A DNA stretch of 64,000 nt, from assembly GCF_016860605.1 (NCBI RefSeq), contig NZ_BNJR01000010.1:124001-188000 (forward strand), given 5' to 3'. Below are positions 54,618-62,627 of this stretch, piece by piece (position 1 is the stretch's first letter; the number at the start of each line of letters is the position of its first letter). Both the position numbers and the translations under genes were made by a program. Source of the DNA: Lentilactobacillus fungorum. Its GTDB lineage: Bacteria > Bacillota > Bacilli > Lactobacillales > Lactobacillaceae. Under the pieces are notes generated by a model. It was not told the origin of the DNA, made no database searches, and saw only the letters and a program-made list of their open reading frames with translations.

Positions 54618-55391
54618 TTACTCCTTTCGCGACAAAGCACTAAGTGATAATCCATATCCAATCAGTCCCCAGCTTAGCACCACGAACATATCAGCCCATG
54701 AAAATTGGCTTGATTTGAAAAGTGTTGCTCGTATCAAATCACTCGTGGGAACAAACGGGAGAAACTGATAGAGTGCATATAAAAGATCCGGTATTCGACT
54801 TGCAGGATACGTAATTGGTGAAAACAAAAGTCCACCAATCATGATTACTTGAGTTATTAAAGACATAATGTTTGTGGGAAGCCAATAGGCTAATGAAAAT
54901 CCAATCAGGATCATAGTAGCCAGCGAAATAATAATTACAAGGATACTAGTCGGGGAAATGTATAGGTGAATTTTAAATCTGATAACGGCCGCTATCCCTC
55001 CCATTACAATACCCGGCAGTGCCGCTACCCCCCAAATAATGGTATCTGCAATAATGATTTCACCTCGACTAACCGGTAAAGTTTTTTGATAATTAACAAT
55101 ACCATCTTGTTTTGCTGTGCTAATTATTTGCGCAGCCAGCACACACCCTACAGCGATAATCCCAATTGTAATTGTTCCCGAAGATAAGTAGACTGCTTCT
55201 TGGGGTCCTATCGATGGAAGAAACAAGCCCAACCCATAAACAATTGCAATTGATAAAATTATTTCAACCAGACTAAACGTGGGCAACAGGTATTTGTGAC
55301 GAACTAGGCTCCACCAAATCACACCAGTAAACCTCTGTATGTAATTTGGTGGATCAAAGCTGAGTGTAGTAGAGTGTATTTTTTTAACCAT
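54618..55391 (-). CDS. ABC-2 type permease, first transporter of the island
   Basis: 257 residues, six predicted membrane segments (ALYGLGLFLPSIG-type first helix, AVGCVLAAQIISTAKQDGIVNYQKTLPVSRGEIIIADTI). The stretch YQKTLPVSRGEII is characteristic of ABC-2 exporters. Overlaps the ATPase gene upstream by 8 bases, so it belongs to that pair. Confidence 0.85.
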   Translation of the reverse strand: MVKKIHSTTLSFDPPNYIQRFTGVIWWSLVRHKYLLPTFSLVEIILSIAIVYGLGLFLPSIGPQEAVYLSSGTITIGIIAVGCVLAAQIISTAKQDGIVNYQKTLPVSRGEIIIADTIIWGVAALPGIVMGGIAAVIRFKIHLYISPTSILVIIISLATMILIGFSLAYWLPTNIMSLITQVIMIGGLLFSPITYPASRIPDLLYALYQFLPFVPTSDLIRATLFKSSQFSWADMFVVLSWGLIGYGLSLSALSRKE

Positions 55392-56307
55392 CCGTTAACC
55401 CCCTATAAAGCATGTCAAGTGGGAAAGGTGATAAACTATAATGCGTAATTTTATTGCTTTTAATTCCCTGAAGTAACCATTCAATAGCCTTAGGAATCTG
55501 ATCATTCGTTAAATGAATACTGTATTCCAAAGCACCATCCTTAATGTTGGTATTTAAATTATCGGGAATTTTTGCTTCGTCTAATGGCTTATTGCTAGTA
55601 ATACTTAATAAAGATGAGCTAAGAAGCTCCTTTCTTAAAATGCTCGTATGCTCATCTTGAGTGACTTTGCCTTCATTTAGAAGGATGTATCGATCTGCGT
55701 ATCGTTCCACTTCGAATAGATTGTGTGTCACAACTACAATGATATGGTCGTTGTTTGCTAGTTTTCGTAAATATTCCCATACAATAATTCTCCTAACAGG
55801 ATCAACGTCATTAGTGGGTTCGTCAAAAAGTAAAATTGGTGGTGGTGCTACCACCGTCATTGCGAAAGAAGTTAATCTTTGTAGACCTCCAGATAATTTT
55901 TGGCCTGGAATATTTAACCATTTTTCAATTTTTAAATCATGGGCAATTTGGTCAATACTTTCATTCATTTCTAAATGTGAAATACCTCGGATTTTCCCCA
56001 CTGCTTCAATTGCTTGTCTAAGTGTCACTCCAACTAAGGGAGCATGAAACTGTGGCATCATTGCAATTAACTCTCTTGCCTTATTTGACTCACGGATGAA
56101 TGAAATGCCTCTATAAGTAATTGACCCACTGTCTGGTTTTACCACGCCCATTATTTGTTTCAGCAGCGTTGTTTTCCCTGCACCATTGTGTCCAGTTAGC
56201 GCAGTAATTTCCCCTGGACTAAAATCTACTGTAATATTTTTATTAGCATTGATTCTGCCATGTTTGTAGTTCTTACTTATTGAGTATGTGGATAGGCTAG
56301 TAACCAT
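55384..56307 (-). CDS. ABC transporter ATPase, first transporter of the island
   Basis: 307 residues. Walker A GHNGAGKTTLLKQIMG, signature LSGGLQRLT, Walker B ILLFDEPTNDVDP, switch VVTHNLFEVERYAD. A C-terminal extension of about 90 residues (after residue 215) ends SPFPLDMLYRGLTDG, as in the CcmA/BcrA type. GGAGGTG before ATG. With the permease at 54618 it is a good candidate for product export. Confidence 0.92.
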   Translation of the reverse strand: MVTSLSTYSISKNYKHGRINANKNITVDFSPGEITALTGHNGAGKTTLLKQIMGVVKPDSGSITYRGISFIRESNKARELIAMMPQFHAPLVGVTLRQAIEAVGKIRGISHLEMNESIDQIAHDLKIEKWLNIPGQKLSGGLQRLTSFAMTVVAPPPILLFDEPTNDVDPVRRIIVWEYLRKLANNDHIIVVVTHNLFEVERYADRYILLNEGKVTQDEHTSILRKELLSSSLLSITSNKPLDEAKIPDNLNTNIKDGALEYSIHLTNDQIPKAIEWLLQGIKSNKITHYSLSPFPLDMLYRGLTDG

Positions 56308-56332
56308 TTGTTACACCTCCAAATATAATTAA

Positions 56333-57202
56333 TCACCAGATCTTTAGAAAGATTGCCAAGACAAATGGAATGCCCCATCCAAGCAAAATTAATAATGAGG
56401 TTAAATGACCAATAACCTTTAAAAATTGTGTTCCAAAAGTGTGGGTGGAACCAATCATTCGTTCATTTAAAAATGGATCGTCTATGAGCATTGCTACAAG
56501 TAATTGGCCGTCACATCTTTTATGAAATCTAAATTGCCATAAAATTCTGACCAGTAGAACCGAACTAGTTACTGAAAGCATCCAATTATTCACAAATAGC
56601 TGGGCGTAACTAAGTATTAGTAGTAAAAGTGTGTCAAGAATCATTCCTGCACTAACTGCTGAGACTCTTCCTAGTCTTGACCAAATCCAAATGTTAGATA
56701 ACGAGACTTTAGCCGTTGCCATTTTAAACGATGTAATTAATTTAACCTTGTCGAAATTTTGGCTAAAAATTATGTGCATAATTTCATGGAGAATAGTGGT
56801 CAGTATGGAGACAAAAACAATGAATATTAAGTTTTCAGCGATCTGGATATTTGAGGATATTAGCTTATTTCCGAACGGAATGCCTATAATGAACATTAAA
56901 AAAATTACTCCAACACTGGATATTACTCCAAGATATAGCAAGGTTTTCCTACAAAGGATACATATAGTCGTCAACTGTTCTGGGATTATTTTAAACTGAT
57001 TAACGTTTTTTAAAAATCCGTTCTGTTGTAGTGTTAATTTGAAATCGGTATCATACAAATCAAGATCAATTTTAGAGGCCATAAGAGAGGTTTTAGTAGC
57101 GTCATTAACAACTATTGGTTGGTTGGCTCCAGTCAATAGAATCCAATCACCATTTCTGAGTTGGCGACTCCCCACTTGATTAAGCTCGACAATGTCAGTC
57201 AT
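56333..57202 (-). CDS. Membrane HExxH metallopeptidase of the peptide island
   Basis: 289 residues. The N-terminal 75 residues are soluble and look like a small winged-helix module (NGDWILLTGANQPIVVNDATKTSLMASKIDLD...LQQNGFLKN). Six membrane segments follow; the second and third flank ILTTILHEIMHIIFSQ, with the zinc motif HEIMH (about residue 141). The overall plan resembles YydH-like and M50-type peptidases of modified-peptide loci, which cleave the leader in the membrane. The start overlaps the E1-like gene by 8 bases. Its substrate is presumably the peptide encoded at 58422. Confidence 0.8.
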   Translation of the reverse strand: MTDIVELNQVGSRQLRNGDWILLTGANQPIVVNDATKTSLMASKIDLDLYDTDFKLTLQQNGFLKNVNQFKIIPEQLTTICILCRKTLLYLGVISSVGVIFLMFIIGIPFGNKLISSNIQIAENLIFIVFVSILTTILHEIMHIIFSQNFDKVKLITSFKMATAKVSLSNIWIWSRLGRVSAVSAGMILDTLLLLILSYAQLFVNNWMLSVTSSVLLVRILWQFRFHKRCDGQLLVAMLIDDPFLNERMIGSTHTFGTQFLKVIGHLTSLLILLGWGIPFVLAIFLKIW

Positions 57203-58337
57203 AACTTATTTCCTTGTTTTTGTAATAATTAAAAATTTCCCAATCCTTTTCATTGCCATTTCCGCATGTTGGGCATTCTTTAGGGAATCGAGGCCACGTT
57301 GTATGTGTAAAGGACGAGCCGTCTTCATAATTGATTTCAAATTGGGTACCGAGACTTCTTGCAGGTGCATATCCAGTTAATACTCTGACGGCTTCATCAA
57401 CAATTTCGGCGGTTAGCTGAAATATGCCTGGGCCATAGGCAATTGAGGGTGGATTAAAATTAATATTCCTAAAACCGACAAACTGTTCAATAAATTTAGG
57501 ATCATGTTTGGAAAAGTTTAAATTAAGACAATCAAAGCACCCAGTTACTCCTGGAATTACGGTGTAAACACGTCCTCTGCTTACTTGTGATGCACCAAAA
57601 ACACAGGGAATATTTGCCTTAACAATTGCCTTATTAACAATTCGATGGCTAAGAAACGGTGGCTCATCTATAGCACAGATCACTAGGTCAATACCATTTG
57701 TATATTGTAATACATCATTAGGACTTGTTATTTTTTGATTATGAACTTCAATTTCAATATCAGAGTTCATTTCATTTATTGCTTTCTTCGCAACTGCTGT
57801 TTTTAATTTTCCGATATCCGTTTCACGATACAAAAATTGTCTACCTAAATTTCCTAATTCAACTCGATCATAATCAACAATTGTAATCTTTTTAGGACCA
57901 AGGCCAGCGAGTAATGTCAATATATTTGACCCGCCACCGCCCAGACCAAGTAATAGAATGCTGGAATTATTAATTTTTTCTTGAATGCTAAATCGATTGC
58001 CACCACTATTTATAAATCTGCTAAAGTAGTCTATATTTGGAACATATCTTTCTTTAGTACTCTTTTCGGGTAGTGCCTCTTCAATTACACCTTGTTTATC
58101 TAATATGTTAAGGCCATACTCAATATCCTCTTCATTAATTTCCGGAAATTCTGTCTTCATTTCCGCCACTACGTTATCAATCGGTTGACCAGTTAATTTC
58201 GAAGCTAAGGACCAAAGTTGTCCTTCAGGATCTTCAAATTCGACAGTAATTCCAAGTTGTGCCCCGATTCGGAAAAGCTTATCGTTTAGTTGATATAGAG
58301 GGTAAATGGGCTTTATTCGTGGGTTTATATATTTCAT
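57195..58337 (-). CDS. E1/ThiF-like peptide-adenylating enzyme with N-terminal recognition domain
   Basis: 380 residues. Residues about 1-95 (PIYPLYQLNDKLFRIG ... EDPEGQLWSLASKLTGQPIDNVVAEMKTEFP...LNILDKQGVIEE) look like the winged-helix peptide-recognition element found in RiPP enzymes such as MccB. The E1 core follows: ATP loop LLGLGGGGSN, NLGRQFLYRETDIGKLK with the Arg finger and Lys, and VICAIDEPPFLSHRIVNKA with the Mg-binding Asp. Two Cys pairs, CFDC and CPTC, form the zinc site. Known relatives adenylate carboxylates: MccB the C-terminal Asn of MccA, PaaA Glu side chains in pantocin. Here it should activate a carboxylate of the 21-residue peptide. GGAGATGATCTT before ATG. Confidence 0.88.
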   Translation of the reverse strand: MKYINPRIKPIYPLYQLNDKLFRIGAQLGITVEFEDPEGQLWSLASKLTGQPIDNVVAEMKTEFPEINEEDIEYGLNILDKQGVIEEALPEKSTKERYVPNIDYFSRFINSGGNRFSIQEKINNSSILLLGLGGGGSNILTLLAGLGPKKITIVDYDRVELGNLGRQFLYRETDIGKLKTAVAKKAINEMNSDIEIEVHNQKITSPNDVLQYTNGIDLVICAIDEPPFLSHRIVNKAIVKANIPCVFGASQVSRGRVYTVIPGVTGCFDCLNLNFSKHDPKFIEQFVGFRNINFNPPSIAYGPGIFQLTAEIVDEAVRVLTGYAPARSLGTQFEINYEDGSSFTHTTWPRFPKECPTCGNGNEKDWEIFNYYKNKEISYD

Positions 58338-58362
58338 AAGATCATCTCCATTTCATATGCTT

Positions 58363-58418
58363 AAAAACACACATGGTGAGGTCATCGTTACGATAAGCTC
58401 ACCATGTTATTATGTGTG
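58363..58418 (-). terminator. Hairpin between precursor peptide and biosynthetic genes (attenuator)
   Basis: On the minus strand, CATGGTGAG and CTCACCATG form a 9-bp core stem, extended by ACACA/TGTGT pairs, and are followed by T5. A leaky terminator here would give more precursor than enzyme message, as in many peptide operons. Confidence 0.75.
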
Positions 58419-58421
58419 AAA

Positions 58422-58487
58422 TTAAACTACGATCCACCAGGCAGTAGCGTCGACTTTCTCTGCTTTACGAACCTTTACTTTTCTCAT
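58422..58487 (-). CDS. Candidate RiPP precursor peptide (21 aa)
   Basis: Starts MRKVKVRK and ends ATAWWIVV. The first half is strongly basic, the last six residues hydrophobic with a Trp pair. There is one Glu (10), one Asp (13) and one Thr (15), and no Cys or Ser. GGAAAGG lies 12-15 bases before the ATG, with a second AGG at seven bases. The ATG is the only start codon after the preceding in-frame TAA. It precedes the E1-like gene by 84 bases, with a hairpin between. The position, size and enzyme context make it the probable substrate; there is no homology evidence. Confidence 0.65.
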   Translation of the reverse strand: MRKVKVRKAEKVDATAWWIVV

Positions 58488-58549
58488 CGCGATACCTAAC
58501 CTTTCCGTGAAAATGCTATGTTGCGGCTTTCCACATGTATTTTAAAAGC

Positions 58550-58584
58550 GATGTTATAAACATTACTTAAATATTTATAACATC
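58550..58584. promoter_or_regulatory. Perfect inverted repeat upstream of the precursor gene
   Basis: GATGTTATAAA and TTTATAACATC, 11-bp perfect arms separated by 13 bases, 63 bases before the peptide start. TTTTAAAATAC just downstream (minus strand) could provide a -10. A likely binding site for the LytTR regulator at 50282 or another regulator. Confidence 0.55.
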
Positions 58585-58680
58585 ATTCATGTTATCTCTA
58601 TCTTTCATCTTTGCACCAAACATGTCATAACTGGTGATATTAGTGTCATGATTGGCAAATTGTATAGCTACTATCAACAT

Positions 58681-59415
58681 TTTTTAGATTATTAGTAAAG
58701 AACAGAAATAAGCTTAATAGCATTTTTAGCTTTTTGTAGTGGCCTCATTGCTACCTCTTGCTTGGTAGCAGTCAGGTGAACAAGCTTCTCAATATGGGCA
58801 TATAAGGGTTAGAACATTAAGGCTACGTTTCTATTCAACATCGCAGGATAAAAACAAGTCAGAAATATGTATCAGGACACCGAAAAGATTTTATTTTTTG
58901 AGCTAAGAAGTCAGGTAACTACCGATTTTTTCGAGTCGCTAAAGCTCGTTAAAAAATTAGCTGGTTGAGTGGACTTTATGGCAGGTGTTTTCAGATTAAA
59001 AGAACTGAATTCGGAGCTGTTAGTAAGGCCAAAAAGTGTCGTCGACAGCGCCTGAGCTTGGTCACAAGCGATTTTAAATGGGGGTTAATTATTGCTGATT
59101 GAATCAGAGATAACGCGGATCAGTTATGACTATTTTTGGATTTCACAGACGACTCAAAAATTAAATTAGTTGTCGGTTGGTTAGCAATCTTTCAACGGAA
59201 TCAGCCGCTTTTTTAGATTGTTTAAAATTTAAAAAGTAGGTGACTTGTGGTCGATAAGCGGCCCCCCAAGTAGGCCATAACGAGTCAAAATCCGCCTAAT
59301 GCAATGTGAAAAGCCATCAAGGTTCGGATGGAAACCAATTAACGAGCTAACCCATCACAAAAGAGTTGATCAATTAAGACCTTTTGTTCTTCCTAGAAGG
59401 AAGTTGATTGGTTTA
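58681..59415. other. Region without an intact gene
   Basis: Many stops in all frames and no ribosome-binding-site-led frame. GCTACC...GGTAGC (near 58750) is a short hairpin. Composition and scattered coding-like fragments suggest decayed genes, but none could be identified. Confidence 0.4.
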
Positions 59416-59457
59416 TAAAAAATCACCGGCCATCTTTGGTTGATGGTCGGTGATTTT
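59416..59457. terminator. Orphan bidirectional terminator
   Basis: AAAAAATCACCGGCCATC pairs with GATGGTCGGTGATTTT. No intact gene ends at it, in keeping with gene loss here. Confidence 0.75.
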
Positions 59458-59640
59458 CATCTTTTCAACTTTATACCGAAGTGATTAAGAACTTCATATA
59501 ATGATTTACAATACTCAGTAGTTAAGCCTGGCATTGAATAACAACTTAACAGTTTAACCTAGTTGTCTTCTGATAAGCGATTTGTCTTACTTTCACATTA
59601 TACGAAGTGGCAAAACAAAACCGATAAGTAGGAGGTGTTA

Positions 59641-59880
59641 CGAGCCATCGACTGTATGAAGACTGGACTGAAAAAAGACATGACTGCGATCCCATCACAG
59701 GACATGGTCACGATCGAAACGTTATCGTAGCTCATAACTGTCTGGATTCAAAAGGGGATTACCCAGAAAGGCTTTGCGGCTTAAGATCAGCATGTCCCAG
59801 CCACAACTTGCTAAGCTTGAACGGCTAGATTCAATACCGTCATTGCACACTTTGCAGCGGTACGCACATCTGATTACCTG
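59641..59880 (+). pseudogene. Decayed XRE-family antitoxin gene
   Basis: AGGAGGTG at 59629 is followed by KKDMTAIPSQDMVTIETLS, an in-frame TAG, then LITVWIQKGITQKGFA. After a frameshift comes SMSQPQLAKLERLDSIPSLHTLQRYAHLI, a near-perfect helix-turn-helix second half. Joined, these read as one HigA-type antitoxin of about 90 residues. At least one stop, one frameshift and the lost start codon inactivate it. No matching toxin remains. Confidence 0.7.
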
Positions 59881-59915
59881 CTCTATGTTGAGCTTTGTAA
59901 TTGTTGTAGTCGTAA

Positions 59916-60359
59916 TCAAAAGCGGGTCATATACAGAAGTGGATATGGATTACCTTGTTCGTCTTGCTCGGTGCGTTTATACACTTTGAATCCCATATGT
60001 TCATAAAATCCTTTAGCAAGCGGATTTTGTTCATTAACTGCTAAATCATTTACTGAATATTTTTCAATTCCGTGTTGCAACAAAGCTTTTCCGACACCAT
60101 TCCCTCTTTCTTCAGCAATAACAAAAAGCATTTCAAGATGTCGATCCGCAATCCCCATGAATCCCACTGGAATTTGATTTTCGTTTTCGGCAATTATTAA
60201 CCGAGGAATTTCTTTTAACGCCTGGGGGACGTACTCCTTAATGCTTTGGATTTCGGCCGTTGATAAAAAGGCATGGCTTGCCTTTACGGAACTTTCCCAC
60301 ACTGCTAGAAGCTGGTTTATTAATCGTTCATTTCGATCTTTTACTTCAATTATTTTCAC
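59916..60359 (-). CDS. GNAT-family N-acetyltransferase
   Basis: 147 residues. IPVGFMGIADRHLEMLFVIAEERGNGVGKALLQHGIE contains the acetyl-CoA pyrophosphate-binding loop (RGNGVGKAL) and the core strands. NPLAKGFYEHMGFKVYKRTEQDEQGNPYPLLYM closes the fold. Substrate unknown; similar to YjaB-like enzymes. GTG start after CGGAG. Confidence 0.88.
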   Translation of the reverse strand: MKIIEVKDRNERLINQLLAVWESSVKASHAFLSTAEIQSIKEYVPQALKEIPRLIIAENENQIPVGFMGIADRHLEMLFVIAEERGNGVGKALLQHGIEKYSVNDLAVNEQNPLAKGFYEHMGFKVYKRTEQDEQGNPYPLLYMTRF

Positions 60360-60611
60360 TTTTTTGTCTCCGTAATCTTAAGGGTGTGGTAGTTAACCCA
60401 TCATTCAAGTTTCAAGAAAATAGACAAATCTCCACTCATAATTTTTGCTGGTCTTACCAAATATTGCTTGGTTAGCTCTTTTTGTGAAGAATCGGTTGTC
60501 GAGTGGCTTGGTGATTCATCGATTAGAAGCTTAGACACAAGCGTTTCAGTAAAAATGCTAGGCGATCAAGCCTAATGCTTCTCGGAGTTCTAACTGCTTA
60601 GCCCCTGCACA

Positions 60612-62603
60612 CTAGCCCCTAAACGCCTCTACATTCTCCAGATAAGTCATTTCATCGGTTGAAATTCGGCGTTGCAACTTTTCTGCCAGGGCCGAATCAA
60701 TTTTGCCCGATTGTAGTGAATCTTGAATCAATTCGTACTCGGCGTGAAATGCCCGCATAAACATTTGATAGACAATGTCGCCATCGACATCTTCGCCGTG
60801 GATTCGTCGATGCCTGGTTCGATAGAATCGTTTGACCATGTTGGCTTCCACACCGCTTTGTCCGTCCTTAGTCTTCAAATAATCCATAACGGCATCAAAG
60901 CCGACTTGTTCAATGGGCAAAATATCCTCGTCGTGTTTTTTGAATTGTTCTCGCCAATAGACTTCTTCTAGGGCAACCGGTGCCGTTAAGAAGGCTTCTT
61001 GAGCCCGATTGAGATCCTTATACAATGTGCCAATATGGAGGCTGAATCTAATTCTTAGCAGCACGTTTTTCCAGATTTTTTCATCAGCGGAAAAATTATT
61101 CAGTTGAATAAATTTGTTGTAGTAAGTCAGTTCGTCTTCGGTAATCTTGCCATCCTCGTGTAATTTCTGGATAGCTTGTTGTTCAACTTGATGGCTTTCA
61201 CTCATGAGTTGGCGGCGCAAACGCATATTGGGTGTGCTGTCAAGAACTAACTGCTGCTGAAGGGAATCAATGACCACTTGGGCTTCTGCCGGGTGGTCTT
61301 TTTCTTTGGCTAAGTCACTAATCCCTGCTTGGATCATTCGACGAACCCATCGGTATCTTGGCTGATTGGTGTCTTGGCTTGGCAAGAGGGCTGGGACAAA
61401 GATGGTTGGCATAATCAAACTGGTCAAAATAATGACGGCCGCGATGAAAATGAGTGGGCCTCGAAATTCAAACGGCTGGCCATTGATTGTATTGGGCATC
61501 GAAAACGCCAGCGACAAAGTAATGGTTCCATTGGCACCGCTTAACGCCAGAACCAAGCTATCGCGCCATTCAGTTTTAGATCGAACCCGGCGTTTTAATA
61601 AGAAACGGGCCCAGAGCAGGCGAATAAATCCTTTAACCAGGTAAACTGAAATCCCAATTAACACTAATTTATAAATGGCAAAGTTGGGATTGGCTGATTG
61701 GTGCATTGCTTGGGTGACTTCTGGCAGCGATAATCCCAAAAGTACAAAGACAACCCCAGATAACAAACCAGAAACAATTTCCCAGACGTTGCTGGTGACA
61801 ACTTGCATCCGAGACGAAGTTAGCCGCAACTTGTCGCGTTCAGACCCTTGAGCAAGACCGGCGGCAACCACGGCTAAGATGCCTGAAAAGAGTAATTTTT
61901 TAGCCAGTAAATAAACCAAAAACGGCGTTAGCAATTGAATCAACACCATGATGAGTGGGGTGTCGTCATTGTAGCGAATTAAGAATAAGCGAACGCTGAC
62001 AATTAAGACACCAAGCAGGCTCCCAAACAACAGGCCACCTAAGAATTCCCATAAGAAGAGGATGACGGCTTGATTGAGGGAAAAGGCGCCGGAAATAAAA
62101 GCGGTTAGTGACATATCAAAGATCACAATCCCGGCAGCGTCGTTAAAAAGTGATTCGTGCTGCAGGATGCCGGCTTGCTCTTCAGCAATTGGGTTAGCTT
62201 CAAAAATCGAATTAACGGCTGAAGCATCGGTTGGCGTCACGATTGCTAATAACGCGAATGATAGGCTGAGCGGCAGCACGGCGTAAGCAACGTGTAGGCC
62301 AGTCCCAATCACTAGGACACTGAAAATAACGAGGCCGACTGCTAATGATAAGATGTTGGTAATTGACCGGCCAATCCAAAATCGTGAGCTGTTTTGAGCT
62401 TCATTGAACAGCAAGGGCGCAATAATAGCGAGTGCAAAGGTTGACGGGTCTAAATGAAAGTCATTGTAAACGGGTAGCCCTGCAAGCAATGCGCCAATAA
62501 TAATCAGGAAAAATGGTAGCGGAATTGCTGACACGTGTCGAGCTAAAATATTAGCAGCTACGACAGCTGCTAATATAATGGTCAACAAGAGTACCTGATC
62601 CAT
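60612..62603 (-). CDS. Na+/H+ antiporter, CPA1 family (NhaP/YjcE type)
   Basis: 663 residues. About 12 membrane segments at residues 1-400, with the ion-binding motif FNDAAGIVIFDMSLTAFISG (adjacent Asn-Asp) and TPTDASAVNSIFEANP before it. A large cytoplasmic C-terminal domain follows (about 410-663), mainly helical, probably regulatory. Exchanges Na+ (or K+) for H+ in pH and salt homeostasis, in keeping with the KtrA potassium gene next to it. ATG after AAAGGAGGAG, directly preceded by a palindromic repeat unit. Confidence 0.92.
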   Translation of the reverse strand: MDQVLLLTIILAAVVAANILARHVSAIPLPFFLIIIGALLAGLPVYNDFHLDPSTFALAIIAPLLFNEAQNSSRFWIGRSITNILSLAVGLVIFSVLVIGTGLHVAYAVLPLSLSFALLAIVTPTDASAVNSIFEANPIAEEQAGILQHESLFNDAAGIVIFDMSLTAFISGAFSLNQAVILFLWEFLGGLLFGSLLGVLIVSVRLFLIRYNDDTPLIMVLIQLLTPFLVYLLAKKLLFSGILAVVAAGLAQGSERDKLRLTSSRMQVVTSNVWEIVSGLLSGVVFVLLGLSLPEVTQAMHQSANPNFAIYKLVLIGISVYLVKGFIRLLWARFLLKRRVRSKTEWRDSLVLALSGANGTITLSLAFSMPNTINGQPFEFRGPLIFIAAVIILTSLIMPTIFVPALLPSQDTNQPRYRWVRRMIQAGISDLAKEKDHPAEAQVVIDSLQQQLVLDSTPNMRLRRQLMSESHQVEQQAIQKLHEDGKITEDELTYYNKFIQLNNFSADEKIWKNVLLRIRFSLHIGTLYKDLNRAQEAFLTAPVALEEVYWREQFKKHDEDILPIEQVGFDAVMDYLKTKDGQSGVEANMVKRFYRTRHRRIHGEDVDGDIVYQMFMRAFHAEYELIQDSLQSGKIDSALAEKLQRRISTDEMTYLENVEAFRG

Positions 62604-62627
62604 GTTGGCTCCTCCTTTCATATAGTG

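Noticed and set aside
58515-58537. Six-residue frame starting MWKAAT as an MccA-like peptide
   Set aside because: Short and near the E1-like gene, but no ribosome binding site, and it lacks the terminal Asn of MccA-type peptides. The 21-residue frame is better supported.
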